Source: CAZUMH01 sp964621645
Lineage (GTDB): Bacteria; Zhuqueibacterota; QNDG01; JAGLOF01
DNA: 29,254 nt
NCBI GenBank assembly: GCA_964621645.1
Contig: CAZUMH010000037.1
Location: 1-29,254, forward strand
Direction of reading: 5' to 3'
In this document: piece after piece, positions 1-8,700 of the stretch
How positions within the stretch are numbered: position 1 is the first letter of the stretch
Layout of the letters: each line of letters starts with the position of its first letter
Program-made: the position numbers and the translations under genes
Notes under the pieces: model-generated
What the model saw: only the letters and a program-made list of their open reading frames with translations
Told to the model about the DNA's origin: nothing
Database searches by the model: none

Positions 1-497
1 ATGCGGACATCCACCTTCTCAAGTTTTTCCCCTCCCACCATCTCAACTTCGCCTGTTTCAATGGTTCGCAGAATCTTGGCTTGTGCGTTAAGAGACAGAT
101 CCCCCACCTCATCCAGAAAGAGAGTGCCCTTGTCCGAAAGCAAAAATTTCCCGTTCTTGTCGGAATAGGCTCCGGTGAAGGCCCCCCGCTTGTGTCCAAA
201 CAGTTCGCTCTCCAGAAGGGATTCATGTACGGCGGCACAGTTCATCCGGATGAAGGGATTCTCGGCCCGGTTACTGTTTATATGGATGGCGTGTGCCACC
301 ATCTCCTTTCCGGCTCCGCTCTCTCCGGTAATAAGGATGGTGATGTTTTTCTCGGCGACTCTCTCGATCAGTTTGAAAATCCGCTTGAGAGCCGGACTGT
401 TCCCAATAATATTGTACTTCTTGTCGGTTCTGGGAACGGCGACGTAATCAAACAGGCAGGATTTCTCATAGACATTATCTTTCTTAAAGCTGGCCAA
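1..497 (-). CDS. Sigma-54-dependent transcriptional activator, AAA+ domain (3' part outside window)
   Basis: About 165 N-terminal residues are visible. They carry the central AAA+ domain of NtrC-type enhancer-binding proteins, which hydrolyse ATP to open sigma-54 promoters: Walker A GESGAGKE, the GAFTGA sigma-54 contact loop (ELFGHKRGAFTGAYSD), and Walker B GTLFLDEVGDL. The C-terminal HTH would lie beyond base 1. An in-frame TGA sits just upstream, so translation most likely starts at TTG (495-497) behind GGGGGTGG. The protein therefore has only about 30 residues before the AAA+ domain and no receiver, GAF or FHA domain, a layout seen in PspF-like activators controlled by a partner protein. 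An upstream frameshift that removed a sensor domain cannot be excluded, but I saw no such domain in the 5' flank. The family call is very secure; the TTG start is moderately so. Confidence 0.9.
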   Translation of the reverse strand, partial: MASFKKDNVYEKSCLFDYVAVPRTDKKYNIIGNSPALKRIFKLIERVAEKNITILITGESGAGKEMVAHAIHINSNRAENPFIRMNCAAVHESLLESELFGHKRGAFTGAYSDKNGKFLLSDKGTLFLDEVGDLSLNAQAKILRTIETGEVEMVGGEKLEKVDVR

Positions 498-748
498 TAA
501 TCCACCCCCTCAGGCTGCAGAACCTCATTGCCGGTATTCAATCAAATAAGTTTTACTGAATTCCGGTCGCTATTAGAGCGAGAAATATCCGGCCATCCAG
601 ACAGTCTCATTTGATTGATTTCTCACCAGGCTCTTCTACAATTTCTTTGTTTTTTGATAAGTTACTGCTATACAAGCTGTAAGCAGCCCCTTTCTATGCA
701 ACTATTGTACCACACAGAAATAATTTTCCCACCCGGACTTGTAACTAC
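498..748. other. Intergenic region upstream of the sigma-54 activator
   Basis: AT-rich stretch between the pfk terminator and the activator gene. On the minus strand it holds a -24/-12 promoter (listed separately) and then an unusually long untranslated leader of about 190 nt. Short ORFs here have no convincing ribosome site, and I see no RNA gene. Confidence 0.5.
696..712 (-). promoter_or_regulatory. Predicted sigma-54 (-24/-12) promoter
   Basis: The minus strand reads TGGTACAATAGTTGCAT, against the consensus TGGCAC-N5-TTGCW. The GG and GC dinucleotides have the required 10-nt separation, the TTGCA half is perfect, and TGGTAC differs by one base. It faces the sigma-54 activator, with an expected start near 685, suggesting autoregulation or control by another activator. 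Confidence 0.6.
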
Positions 749-783
749 AAAAACGGCCCTCCCTGGAATATCGGGAAGGGCCG
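749..783 (-). terminator. Intrinsic terminator after the pfk operon
   Basis: On the minus strand a GC-rich stem (CGGCCCTTCCC with GGGAGGGCCG, one bulged base) is followed by TTTTT. It lies about 30 nt downstream of the phosphofructokinase stop codon. Confidence 0.85.
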
Positions 784-811
784 CGGTTGAAACCCAGAAT
801 CATTGTATGTG

Positions 812-2023
812 TTAATGCTTTTTTTCGCTGGTAATGATGAAAAGAGGCTTCATTTCAAAGCTTTTATAGTAGGGGCGCAGCCGCTCTGTGTTGTAGTGTT
901 CCTTGACATTGACATTTTTCTTGGTGCTGGTGACCACCTCGACGGGCATATTGTCATAGCGGCCGTTCTGTAAAACCACCAGGCGGCCGTGGATACCGTT
1001 CAATACCAGATCCAGGGCCAGGTTCCCATAGGCCATCGGCACAATGGAGTCGATAGCGTCAGGATCTCCACAGCGTACCAGGTAGCCCAGTTTCTGATAG
1101 ATAACATTGATGGGCCGGCCGTTGTTATATTTTGGTGAACGCTTCTTTAATTCCGCTGAAACCAGATCACCGATTCCACCCAGCTTTTTATGTCCAAAGG
1201 CATCCTTGCCCTCTTCTTTAAAGACCATCTCTCCGCCCTTGAACATGGCCCCTTCAGAAACCAGAACAACAGAGTAGCGGCTGGAATTCTTATAGCGGTC
1301 TTCGGCTAAAAGTTCGGTAAGATGATCAATATCGAATTTATACTCAGGAATGACACACCTGTCCGCTGAGCCTGCCATGGTGGGAAGCATGGCGGTAAAT
1401 CCAGCGTACCGGCCGAATACTTCCAGAACCAGGAACCGTTCATGGGACCCGGCAGAAGTTCTCAGGCTGTTGGTCATCATAATAGTGCGGGTGACGCAGG
1501 TACTGAAACCGATACAGTAATCAGTGCCCGGCACGTCATTGTCCATGGTCTTCGGAATGGCGACGACCTTGACCCCCTCCCGATAGAGCCGCACCGCATA
1601 GCTCAACGTATCATCGCCGCCGATGGGGATAAGATAATCTATGCCCAGGTAATCGAGATTCTTGATCACTTCGGGAGTAAGATCGTTCATTTCCTTATTA
1701 TAGGTATCCCTATATTGCAAGGGGACAATGTCTTTGGATATTTTTCCGGGATTCGTGCGGGTAGAATGAAGAAAGGTCCCTCCTGTCCGGCCCGACTTGT
1801 TTACCAAATCCTCGGTAAGAATCTGGTAATTATCTTTGTTGTCCGCATCCTTGTCCCGGACCACTTCCGTGATACCGCCCCAGCCCCGGCGCAATCCGAT
1901 CACCTGATATCCTTCTCTGAGAGCCCGGATGGTCACGGCCCGGATGGCCGGATTCAATCCAGGGACATCACCTCCGCCAGTCAGAATGCCGATAACTCCC
2001 TTCTTTTTCTTCACATATGCCAT
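812..2023 (-). CDS. 6-phosphofructokinase, probably pyrophosphate-dependent
   Basis: Phosphorylates fructose 6-phosphate at C1 in glycolysis, in the cytoplasm. From the chosen start it is 403 residues, longer than the 320-residue E. coli PfkA. Visible family motifs are the N-terminal phosphoryl-donor loop (LTGGGDVPGLNPAIR), IPIGGDDTLSYA, the catalytic PKTMDND, and EVFGRYAG for sugar phosphate binding. Where ATP enzymes have GGDGS and PGTIDND (Gly104 and Gly124 in E. coli), this protein has Asp and Lys (GGDD, PKTMDND). Those two residues are the classical marks of PPi-using enzymes, so pyrophosphate is the likelier donor, but this is inferred. The first in-frame start is GTG at 2032; ATG at 2023 is preferred because GAGGAG lies 8 nt before it. 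It is the last gene of a three-gene unit, 42 nt after the membrane protein. Confidence 0.93.
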   Translation of the reverse strand: MAYVKKKKGVIGILTGGGDVPGLNPAIRAVTIRALREGYQVIGLRRGWGGITEVVRDKDADNKDNYQILTEDLVNKSGRTGGTFLHSTRTNPGKISKDIVPLQYRDTYNKEMNDLTPEVIKNLDYLGIDYLIPIGGDDTLSYAVRLYREGVKVVAIPKTMDNDVPGTDYCIGFSTCVTRTIMMTNSLRTSAGSHERFLVLEVFGRYAGFTAMLPTMAGSADRCVIPEYKFDIDHLTELLAEDRYKNSSRYSVVLVSEGAMFKGGEMVFKEEGKDAFGHKKLGGIGDLVSAELKKRSPKYNNGRPINVIYQKLGYLVRCGDPDAIDSIVPMAYGNLALDLVLNGIHGRLVVLQNGRYDNMPVEVVTSTKKNVNVKEHYNTERLRPYYKSFEMKPLFIITSEKKH

Positions 2024-2065
2024 CTTCATCACTCCTCACGGTAACGATATACAGTGAATTCCCGA

Positions 2066-2770
2066 TCAAAGTCCAAGCAAGACTATGGCCAATCCGCTGA
2101 GCATGATAATCCCTCCGGCCAGGGCATGGGTATAACGCTCCAGCCTTCCCAACGGGATGAGCGTGATCCCCATCGAGACCAGGAGAACCAGCAGCAGCAT
2201 GGTCAGGATTGTCACGATACTGAAGACCAGGGCCACGACAATCACTCCGGTTATGCTGGCCTGGGCCGCCGGATACATTAGCATGGGAATGAGCGGTTCG
2301 CAGGGACCCAGCACAAAAATGGTAAAAAGGATCCAGGGAGTGATATTGGGGTCATCGTGCAGATGCGTATGATCCTTCTGGTGCTCGTGGGAATGGCTGT
2401 GAACACTCCCGCCATTATGCAGGTGCCGATGCGTGTGGGAGGGATGTTTGAGGGCTCGGATCAGGCCCCAGATGCCATACCCCAGGCCGAAAAAAATAAT
2501 CAGCCAGGCGGCGATCCCGCCCCGCAGCGATTCAACTCCCGTGACCTTGCTTAAGGAAAGACCCAATGCTATTCCAAGAGTGCCGATGAGCACCGAGCTG
2601 CCCACATGACCAAGACCGCAGAGAAAGGTGATCCAGGCCGTCTTGGCGGGTCGCCAGCGCCGGGCCCGGGCCATCATGATAAAAGGAATATAGTGGTCCG
2701 GTCCCAGCAGGGTATGAACAAAACCCAGGGTCGCGGCCGCTACTGTGAGCATTATTAAATTGTTGGGCAC
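2066..2770 (-). CDS. Polytopic membrane protein of the HupE/UreJ / TauE-SafE-like type, possible metal transporter
   Basis: 234 residues with about six hydrophobic segments. The first carries H-T-L-L-G-P-D-H (residues 19-26), which matches the HPLxGxDH pattern of HupE/UreJ nickel permeases and resembles the HX4DH motif of NiCoT transporters. Further conserved-looking stretches are GLGHVGSS and GPCEPLIPML within membrane segments. A cytosolic or periplasmic loop around residues 110-140 is strikingly His-rich (HSHSHEHQKDHTHLHDD), typical of Ni, Co or Zn handling. Automated annotation might call it a sulfite exporter or urease accessory UreH-like protein. The start is GTG with AGGAGG 4 nt upstream. 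It follows the thiamine-binding protein gene by 14 nt and precedes the phosphofructokinase. Substrate is not determined: the His loop argues for a divalent metal, the neighbour for a thiamine-related compound. Confidence 0.7.
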   Translation of the reverse strand: MPNNLIMLTVAAATLGFVHTLLGPDHYIPFIMMARARRWRPAKTAWITFLCGLGHVGSSVLIGTLGIALGLSLSKVTGVESLRGGIAAWLIIFFGLGYGIWGLIRALKHPSHTHRHLHNGGSVHSHSHEHQKDHTHLHDDPNITPWILFTIFVLGPCEPLIPMLMYPAAQASITGVIVVALVFSIVTILTMLLLVLLVSMGITLIPLGRLERYTHALAGGIIMLSGLAIVLLGL

Positions 2771-2784
2771 CGTCCCTCCTGGAC

Positions 2785-3081
2785 CTATATTTTCTTCTCA
2801 ACGCTGCGGACCTTATCGGCTCCGGTCTGTTCCCTGTCCGTCCTTGTTCCCACCCGGATATTGGTTGAAATCCTCGGTGCTCCCAGGCGGTGCACTTCCT
2901 CATGACAGCGTTTCACCGCAGCGAATACATCATCCCATTCGCCTTCTACATTGGTGCCGTAGGCATGCAGCCGATGCGTCAGTCCGGCCTCTTGCAGTAT
3001 TTTTTCGCAGGCTGCTATATATGTGGAAACGGATACGCCGACTCCCATCGGGATGATGCAGAGATCGATGATTACCTGCAT
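2785..3081 (-). CDS. MTH1187/YqgV family thiamine-binding protein
   Basis: 98 residues, the usual length for the UPF0045 (COG0011, PF01910) family, which adopts a ferredoxin-like fold and has been reported to bind thiamine or related HMP compounds in the cytoplasm. Family features seen are the start IDLCIIPMGVGVSVSTYIAAC, then YGTNVEGEWDDVFAAVKRCHE, and RISTNIRVGTRTDR near the C-terminus. The ATG is preceded by AGGAGGAG. It is the first gene of the unit with the membrane protein and phosphofructokinase. I looked for a TPP riboswitch in the roughly 80-nt leader and saw none. The family is certain; the physiological ligand is inferred from the family. Confidence 0.92.
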   Translation of the reverse strand: MQVIIDLCIIPMGVGVSVSTYIAACEKILQEAGLTHRLHAYGTNVEGEWDDVFAAVKRCHEEVHRLGAPRISTNIRVGTRTDREQTGADKVRSVEKKI

Positions 3082-3115
3082 ATGCGGCTCCTCCTTCTCC
3101 TGCCTTATGACAATA

Positions 3116-3144
3116 ACTATGGTGCTGACATATCACAGTATCAA
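3116..3144 (-). promoter_or_regulatory. Possible sigma-70 promoter for the thiamine-binding protein operon
   Basis: On the minus strand TTGATA is followed after 17 nt by CATAGT, about 35 nt before the ATG at 3081. The -35 matches 5/6 and the -10 4/6. It lies just downstream of the previous operon's terminator, where a promoter is needed. Confidence 0.4.
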
Positions 3145-3160
3145 AGGGAATGCTTATCTC

Positions 3161-3201
3161 TTGATAATAAAAGAAGGCGGATCAGCCGGAGCCGATCCGC
3201 C
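3161..3201 (-). terminator. Intrinsic terminator after the peptidase pair
   Basis: Perfect 8-bp stem GGCGGATC / GATCCGCC (3176-3183 with 3194-3201) with a 10-nt loop. On the minus strand it is followed by TTCTTTTATT, 40 nt after the end of the second C1 peptidase. Confidence 0.85.
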
Positions 3202-3240
3202 GTTCGAATGAATAGTACAGTATAGATCGGAAGGCGGCTT

Positions 3241-4395
3241 TTACAGCCCCAGCTTCTCTTTTAAATCGGAAGGGATGGCATCCCGATGCACCATAATCCC
3301 CGTTGTCTTCATACGGAAATAGGGTTTGGACATGTAGAGATAGCCGTCCCGGGCTCGCTCATCTCCCCCGGAATTCTTGATATAATAATATTTATTCCCG
3401 TTCTGATCCTCCCCGATACCCACGATATGCATCAAATGGTCATCGGTGGTGGAAAAATCATCGAATTCCTCCTGACGCAGTTCCTGGGTTACCTCTTTCT
3501 CTTTAATCGGCTCGGTGATTTCACCCCGCGGTCTTCGCTCCACAAGGAGGGCCAGCCCCAAGTTCCGTGTATCGAAAAAAGGCTCGCTGACATCACCGTC
3601 CCAGGCGACACTATAGCCGTTTTCCAGAGCGTAATCGACCAGGGCTTCCAGCTTATCAAGGGGCAGGTTATAGTAATCATCGTAGTAGCACCAATTGTCC
3701 GGGACCTGCAAACGGCATTTTTGGTAGAACGGTGTGTTGGTAAAGGAAGTGAATTCCAGGTAATCATCCGGATTGATCTTCACGACCTCTTTAGCGAAGG
3801 ATTTGGGAGTGTAGTTCTTGCCCTTGTAGGTGAAAGAACTGGGCGGATCGCCAAGGTAGGCATCCAGTATGTCTTCGAAACCTTCTCTCCAGCGAATGGA
3901 AGGTTTACGGGAGCCAGCGATTACCTTGAGGTAGCCTTCCATGACCTGGAACATTTCACTGTGGTCGTGATAGGTATTCCCCAGACGGAGCCCGTCGAAA
4001 ACGCTTTCCGGAACGGCACCGTAGTTACGGATGCGATCCATGACGTCATGACTCAGTGCTCCCTGTCCGAAAGTGGCGTTTCCGTGCAGACGCACGTAAT
4101 TGTCCGCTTTAAGGGGATACGTTATTCGCACGGTGTACATCTCGGAAAGATTAAGTGCTTCGGCACCCAGACGCATTGCCTCGGATTCCACAAACGATGT
4201 GGTGGCAAAATCCCAGCAGGTGCCGGTACGGGCCTGATTCTTTACCGGAGTATGCGCGATTTCTTTAATAAGGGTGATCTGGTACGGCTCCGCTTTCTTT
4301 TCTTTGTCCCGATCCTGGCAGAAGCCGCTGCCGGCCAGGCCGACCAGCAGGACCAGAGCTATAGCTGCCATAGGGATATGCTGTTTTCTCATCAT
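3241..4395 (-). CDS. Secreted C1 family (papain-fold) cysteine peptidase, diverged copy
   Basis: 384 residues from the chosen ATG (GGAGG 5 nt upstream); an in-frame extension to 4458 would bury the signal peptide and cross the intergenic hairpin. Residues 1-27 are a Sec signal (MRK, then a hydrophobic run ending AGSGFC). The catalytic triad of C1 peptidases is visible: Cys60 in QARTGTCWDF, His323 in DDHLMHIVG, Asn341 in IKNSGG. Architecture is closest to the bleomycin hydrolase/PepC branch, but exported. Compared with the adjacent paralogue (4448-5596), the residue two after the catalytic Cys is Asp instead of Cys, and the usual Trp of the NSWG motif is Gly. Activity may therefore be altered although the triad is kept. 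Second gene of a two-gene unit ending in a terminator. Confidence 0.88.
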   Translation of the reverse strand: MMRKQHIPMAAIALVLLVGLAGSGFCQDRDKEKKAEPYQITLIKEIAHTPVKNQARTGTCWDFATTSFVESEAMRLGAEALNLSEMYTVRITYPLKADNYVRLHGNATFGQGALSHDVMDRIRNYGAVPESVFDGLRLGNTYHDHSEMFQVMEGYLKVIAGSRKPSIRWREGFEDILDAYLGDPPSSFTYKGKNYTPKSFAKEVVKINPDDYLEFTSFTNTPFYQKCRLQVPDNWCYYDDYYNLPLDKLEALVDYALENGYSVAWDGDVSEPFFDTRNLGLALLVERRPRGEITEPIKEKEVTQELRQEEFDDFSTTDDHLMHIVGIGEDQNGNKYYYIKNSGGDERARDGYLYMSKPYFRMKTTGIMVHRDAIPSDLKEKLGL

Positions 4396-4410
4396 AAAGA
4401 CCTCCGACTT

Positions 4411-4440
4411 ATCTTCCCCGCTTTTCTCAGCGGGGAAGAT
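4411..4440. repeat. Perfect 12-bp inverted repeat between the two peptidase genes
   Basis: ATCTTCCCCGCT and AGCGGGGAAGAT with a 6-nt loop fill most of the 52-nt gap between the paralogues. On the minus strand no T-tract follows, only the next gene's GGAGG. It is better read as an mRNA hairpin for processing, stability or differential expression than as a full terminator. Confidence 0.8.
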
Positions 4441-4447
4441 AGTTATG

Positions 4448-5596
4448 TTACAATCCAAGCTTCTTCTTCAGGTCTTTGGGAAGGCCGTTTTTATTGACCA
4501 TCATTGCCGTCACGTTGAGGTTAACGTAGGCCGGTGACAGATAGGTATAGCCCTTGTACTTGCCCCTGTCTCCCCAGGAGTTCTTGGTGTAAAAATATTT
4601 ATTGCCGTTTTGATCGTGCGCCAACCCCACGATGTGCATGGCGTGGTCATCGGAAGTAGTAAAATTGTCGTAGAGCTTCTGGCGCATTTCAGCGGTGATC
4701 TCCTTCTCTTCCACCGGCTCGGTGACTTTATTCAGATCGACGCTGTCATCTTTGGGTACCACACCCAGAACGCGGAACGGTGTGTTGCTGACATCTCCGC
4801 CGTAGACAACCGTGTAGCCCTGCTTGAGGGAATACTCAGCGATACGGGCTAGATCGTCAACTTTTACGTTGTAGTATTTGTCATTGAAGGTCCAGTTATC
4901 GGGGAGTTTGAGCATTACCTGCTGATAGAGCGGCAGATGAGTGAAAGAGGTGACTTCGATATAGTCGTCGGGATTCAGTTTCAGGGTCTTGAAGAATGTC
5001 ATGGGTGTATAGGTCTTGCCCATATAATCGAATTTTTCCGGCAGCGTTCCCAGATAGGCGTCTGCAACATGTTCATAAGCTTCTCTCCAGCGGATAGAGG
5101 GCTGCCGCGATTTCAGAACGGCGTCCATCATCGCTTTGAGTACACCTTCCATCTCGCTGTGATTATGCCTGTCGCTGCCGAGACGCAGACCCGTATAGAC
5201 ATCATCCGGGACCAGTCCGTGTTTGCGCATCTGATCGATGACGTCGTGGCATGCTCCCCCCTGTCCGAAATTCATGCTGCCGTGCAGACGGAAGTAATTT
5301 TCAGCCTTATCGGAATAGGCATTGCGCACAATATACATCTCGGAAAGGTTAAGCGTATCGCCACCCATGCGCAGCACTTCGGATTCCAGCATGGAAATGG
5401 TGGCGAAGCACCAGCAGGTGCCGGTAGCGCCCTGGCTCTTTACCGGAGTGTGGGGAAGATCAATATCCATGGTAAACTGGTACGCTTCCTTTTTCTCTTG
5501 GGAGTCCTTCTTTTCCTGCGCGGTAAGAGTCAGGCAAAAGGTAAAAAGCAGGGCCGTCATCAAGGTGATGATGATTAGGGTTTTTCTTCGCATCAT
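4448..5596 (-). CDS. Secreted C1 family (papain-fold) cysteine peptidase
   Basis: 382 residues with a Sec signal peptide (hydrophobic core at residues 7-24, likely cut after LTLTA). The catalytic set is canonical for family C1: Cys61 in SQGATGTCWCF, His321 in DDHAMHIVG, Asn339 in KNSWGD. The preceding PVKSQG supplies the oxyanion-hole Gln. The fold and the insertions between Cys and His recall aminopeptidase C/bleomycin hydrolase, but those are cytoplasmic and this protein is exported, so a periplasmic or extracellular role in protein turnover or peptide feeding is likely. It is preceded by AAGGAGG and a plausible promoter, and is followed by a diverged duplicate (about 384 residues, same motif order, same C-terminal LKxKLGL). 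Confidence 0.9.
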   Translation of the reverse strand: MMRRKTLIIITLMTALLFTFCLTLTAQEKKDSQEKKEAYQFTMDIDLPHTPVKSQGATGTCWCFATISMLESEVLRMGGDTLNLSEMYIVRNAYSDKAENYFRLHGSMNFGQGGACHDVIDQMRKHGLVPDDVYTGLRLGSDRHNHSEMEGVLKAMMDAVLKSRQPSIRWREAYEHVADAYLGTLPEKFDYMGKTYTPMTFFKTLKLNPDDYIEVTSFTHLPLYQQVMLKLPDNWTFNDKYYNVKVDDLARIAEYSLKQGYTVVYGGDVSNTPFRVLGVVPKDDSVDLNKVTEPVEEKEITAEMRQKLYDNFTTSDDHAMHIVGLAHDQNGNKYFYTKNSWGDRGKYKGYTYLSPAYVNLNVTAMMVNKNGLPKDLKKKLGL

Positions 5597-5643
5597 GGAG
5601 CCTCCTTAACAGAAATTAAAGGGTGATCTGAAATATGTTTTTT

Positions 5644-5672
5644 AATGTACAAAAACCTGATTCAATTCGCAA
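5644..5672 (-). promoter_or_regulatory. Possible sigma-70 promoter for the peptidase pair
   Basis: The minus strand carries TTGCGA, a 17-nt spacer, then TACATT, about 48 nt upstream of the ATG at 5596. The 193-nt gap separates the pair from carB, which lies upstream on the same strand. Confidence 0.4.
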
Positions 5673-5789
5673 GTTTAAAGGGGAGAATCACGGGAAATCT
5701 GCCCTTCTGGGACCTTTGCTCTTGCACTCTCCGAAGAACCGACAAGCGACATCAGGAACATCGAAGAAAATACCAGGAGAATTATCGAT

Positions 5790-8700
5790 TCAGTGTTCTC
5801 CTTCTTCTTCCTCCAGATCCTGCAGGGCCAGCACATCCAGCGGGGCGATCTGCAGCCGCCGTATCGCCTGTACCGCCGCCCAGGCCGCCGACAATGTGGT
5901 GAGACAAGGCACGTCATAGGTCATGGCAACCCGGCCGATATTGTATTCATCCGCCCGGGCGATCTTGCCCAAAGGCGTGTTGATGACCAGCTGGATCTCG
6001 CCATTGATAATCAAGTCAGCCACGTTGGGCCTGCCTTCGGCGATCTTGGCCACCGGACTGGCAGGAATGCCCGCCTTTCGCAACGCCCTGTGGGTGCCGC
6101 TGGTTGCCTTTATGGTAAATCCCAATTCAAACAGCTGCCTGGCAATGGGAACCGCGGATGCTTTATCCCGGTCGTTAACGCTGATGAAGACAGAGCCCCG
6201 TTTCGGCAGGCCGTGCCCGGCAGCGAATTGTGCTTTGGCAAAAGCTCCCCCTGCGTCCCCGTTAAGCCCCATGACCTCGCCGGTGGAACGCATCTCCGGT
6301 CCCAGGTAGGTCTGGACGTTGGGAAATTTAATGAATGGAAACACCGGGGTTTTCACCGCTATTTTACGGTTGTTTTTCCGTGTCGGCAGCTCCATATCTT
6401 CAAGGCGCCGTCCCGCCATGACCCGGGCGCCCACCTTGGCCCAGGGGATCCCGGTGGCCTTGCTTACGAAGGGAATGGTGCGGGAAGCCCGCGGATTTAC
6501 CTCCAGCACGTATATCTCTCCTCTGTAAAGCGCGAACTGGATATTCATCAATCCCTTGACCTGGAGCAGGTCCGCCAGCAGCCGTGTTTGATTTTTCAAT
6601 GTGGAATAATCATCCTCAGCCAGCATGTAGGGAGGCAGCACACAGGAACTGTCTCCGGAGTGAATGCCCGCCTCTTCGATATGCTGCATGCAGCCGCAGA
6701 TGAGAGTGTCCCGGCAGTCACTGACCGCGTCCACGTCGAATTCGAAGGCATCCTCCAGAAATTTGTCCACCAGCACCGGATGGCTGGGCGATACCTCGGC
6801 CGCCTGGGTGATGTACTTTTCAAGCTCCCTCTCATCGTAAACAATCTCCATGCCGCGGCCTCCCAGCACATAGGAGGGGCGCACCAGAACCGGATAGCCT
6901 ATTTTCCCGGCGATAGCCTGTGCTTCCGGGAACGTAAAGGCCGTCCCCCAGGGCGGCATCTTTATCTGGGTCTGCTGGATGAGCTCACCGAAACGGCTGC
7001 GATCTTCGGCCAGGTCGATGGATTCCGGTGATGTGCCCAGAATCGGCACGCCGGCATCTGAGAGGCCTTTGGCCAGCTTCAGGGGAGTTTGGCCGCCGAA
7101 TTGAACGATGACACCTTCGGGCTTTTCGAAACGGACAATATGGTGCACATCCTCAAAGGTCAGCGGTTCGAAATAGAGTTTGTCCGACGTGTCATAGTCG
7201 GTCGAAACCGTCTCCGGATTGTTGTTTACCATGATCGTCTCATAACCCAGCTCCCGCAGGGCCATGACAGCGTGGACACAGCAGTAGTCGAACTCGATGC
7301 CCTGTCCGATGCGGTTAGGGCCGCCTCCCAAAATGATGATACGCGGCCTCTCGGAGAGACGAGATTCATTTTCACGCTCATAAGTGCCGTAGAGATAGGC
7401 TGTTTCCGCCTCAAATTCGGCGGCGCAGGTATCCACTGTTTTGTATACCGGCAGGACATCCCCATCCTCCCGCCGTTTACGGATGTCTTCCTCCGGCCTG
7501 CCCGTCAGAACACCCAAGCGGAAGTCACTGAAGCCGCGTCTTTTCCATCTGTAAAGCTGATCTGTATCGGGATCGGGACATTCGGAAATACTTTTCTCGG
7601 ATTCAATAATCTCCCGGATCTGAGAAATAAACCAGGGATCTATTCCCGTAAGCTCATATGCTTCCTCCTGGCTCATTCCTTTTCTGAACGCCTCTCCCAT
7701 CTGAAAGATTCTCCAGGGAGTGGCCCGTTTCATCATTTCTTTCAGCTCCGGCAGCTCCACCGCTCCCTTCCATTCCATGCCGCTGCGGCCGTTCTCCAGA
7801 GAACGCAGGGCTTTCTGAAAGGCTTCACTGAAAGTTCGGCCGATGGCCATGGTCTCTCCCACCGACTTCATCTGGGTGGATAGCAGAGGCTCGGCCTGGG
7901 GGAATTTTTCGAAATCCCAGCGCGGGATCTTGACCACCACATAGTCGAGGGCCGGTTCGAAACAGGCCGGCGTTTTCCCGGTTATGTCGTTGAGAATTTC
8001 GTCCAAGGTTAGTCCCACAGAAAGCTGGGCGGCTATTTTAGCGATAGGGAAGCCAGTGGCCTTGGAAGCAAGGGCGGAACTGCGGGAGACCCGTGGATTC
8101 ATCTCCACCACCACCATGCGCCCGTCCGCCGGATTCACTGCGAACTGGATATTGGAGCCGCCCGTCTCGACTCCGATCTCTCTTATGATAGCGATAGCGG
8201 CGTCCCGCATGTATTGGTATTCCCGGTCGGTAAGGGTCTGGATTGGTGCTACCGTAATCGAATCGCCGGTGTGCACCCCCATGGGATCCACATTCTCCAC
8301 CGAGCAGACAATAACCACATTATCGGCCAGGTCACGCATCACTTCCAGCTCGAACTCTTTCCAGCCGATAATCGATTCTTCTATAAGGATCTCCCCGATG
8401 GGACTGCTCTTGATACCGGCCGCCGCCAACAGGCGAAACTCTTCAACATTATAGGCCACACTGCCACCGCTGCCCCCCAGGGTAAAAGCGGGACGGATGA
8501 TAGCCGGATACCCGGTCTCCCGGACCCGCTCCTCCGCCTCCTCCATGCTGCGGGCGAATCCACCCCGGGGCAGCTCCAGTCCGATTTCCCGCATGGCCCG
8601 GGTGAAACACTCCCTGTCTTCGGCCTTGTGGATCGCCTCCAGTGTTGCCCCGATGAGTTCCACGCCGTATTCCTGCAGAATTCCTTTTTCAGCTAGTTCC

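Noticed and set aside
615..815. 66-codon plus-strand frame in the gap before the sigma-54 activator
   Set aside because: It runs through the sigma-54 promoter and the pfk terminator hairpin and lacks a ribosome site.
3082..3160. TPP riboswitch ahead of the thiamine-binding protein gene
   Set aside because: Leader is under 80 nt and shows none of the conserved TPP-aptamer stretches such as CTGAGA.
3286..4497. Long plus-strand open frame (about 400 codons) opposite the second C1 peptidase
   Set aside because: It is an antisense shadow: no family motif, no ribosome site, and the minus strand encodes a clear peptidase with signal peptide and catalytic triad.
5793..7031. Plus-strand open frame of about 410 codons opposite carB
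   Set aside because: carB is certain on the minus strand; this frame has no recognisable domain.
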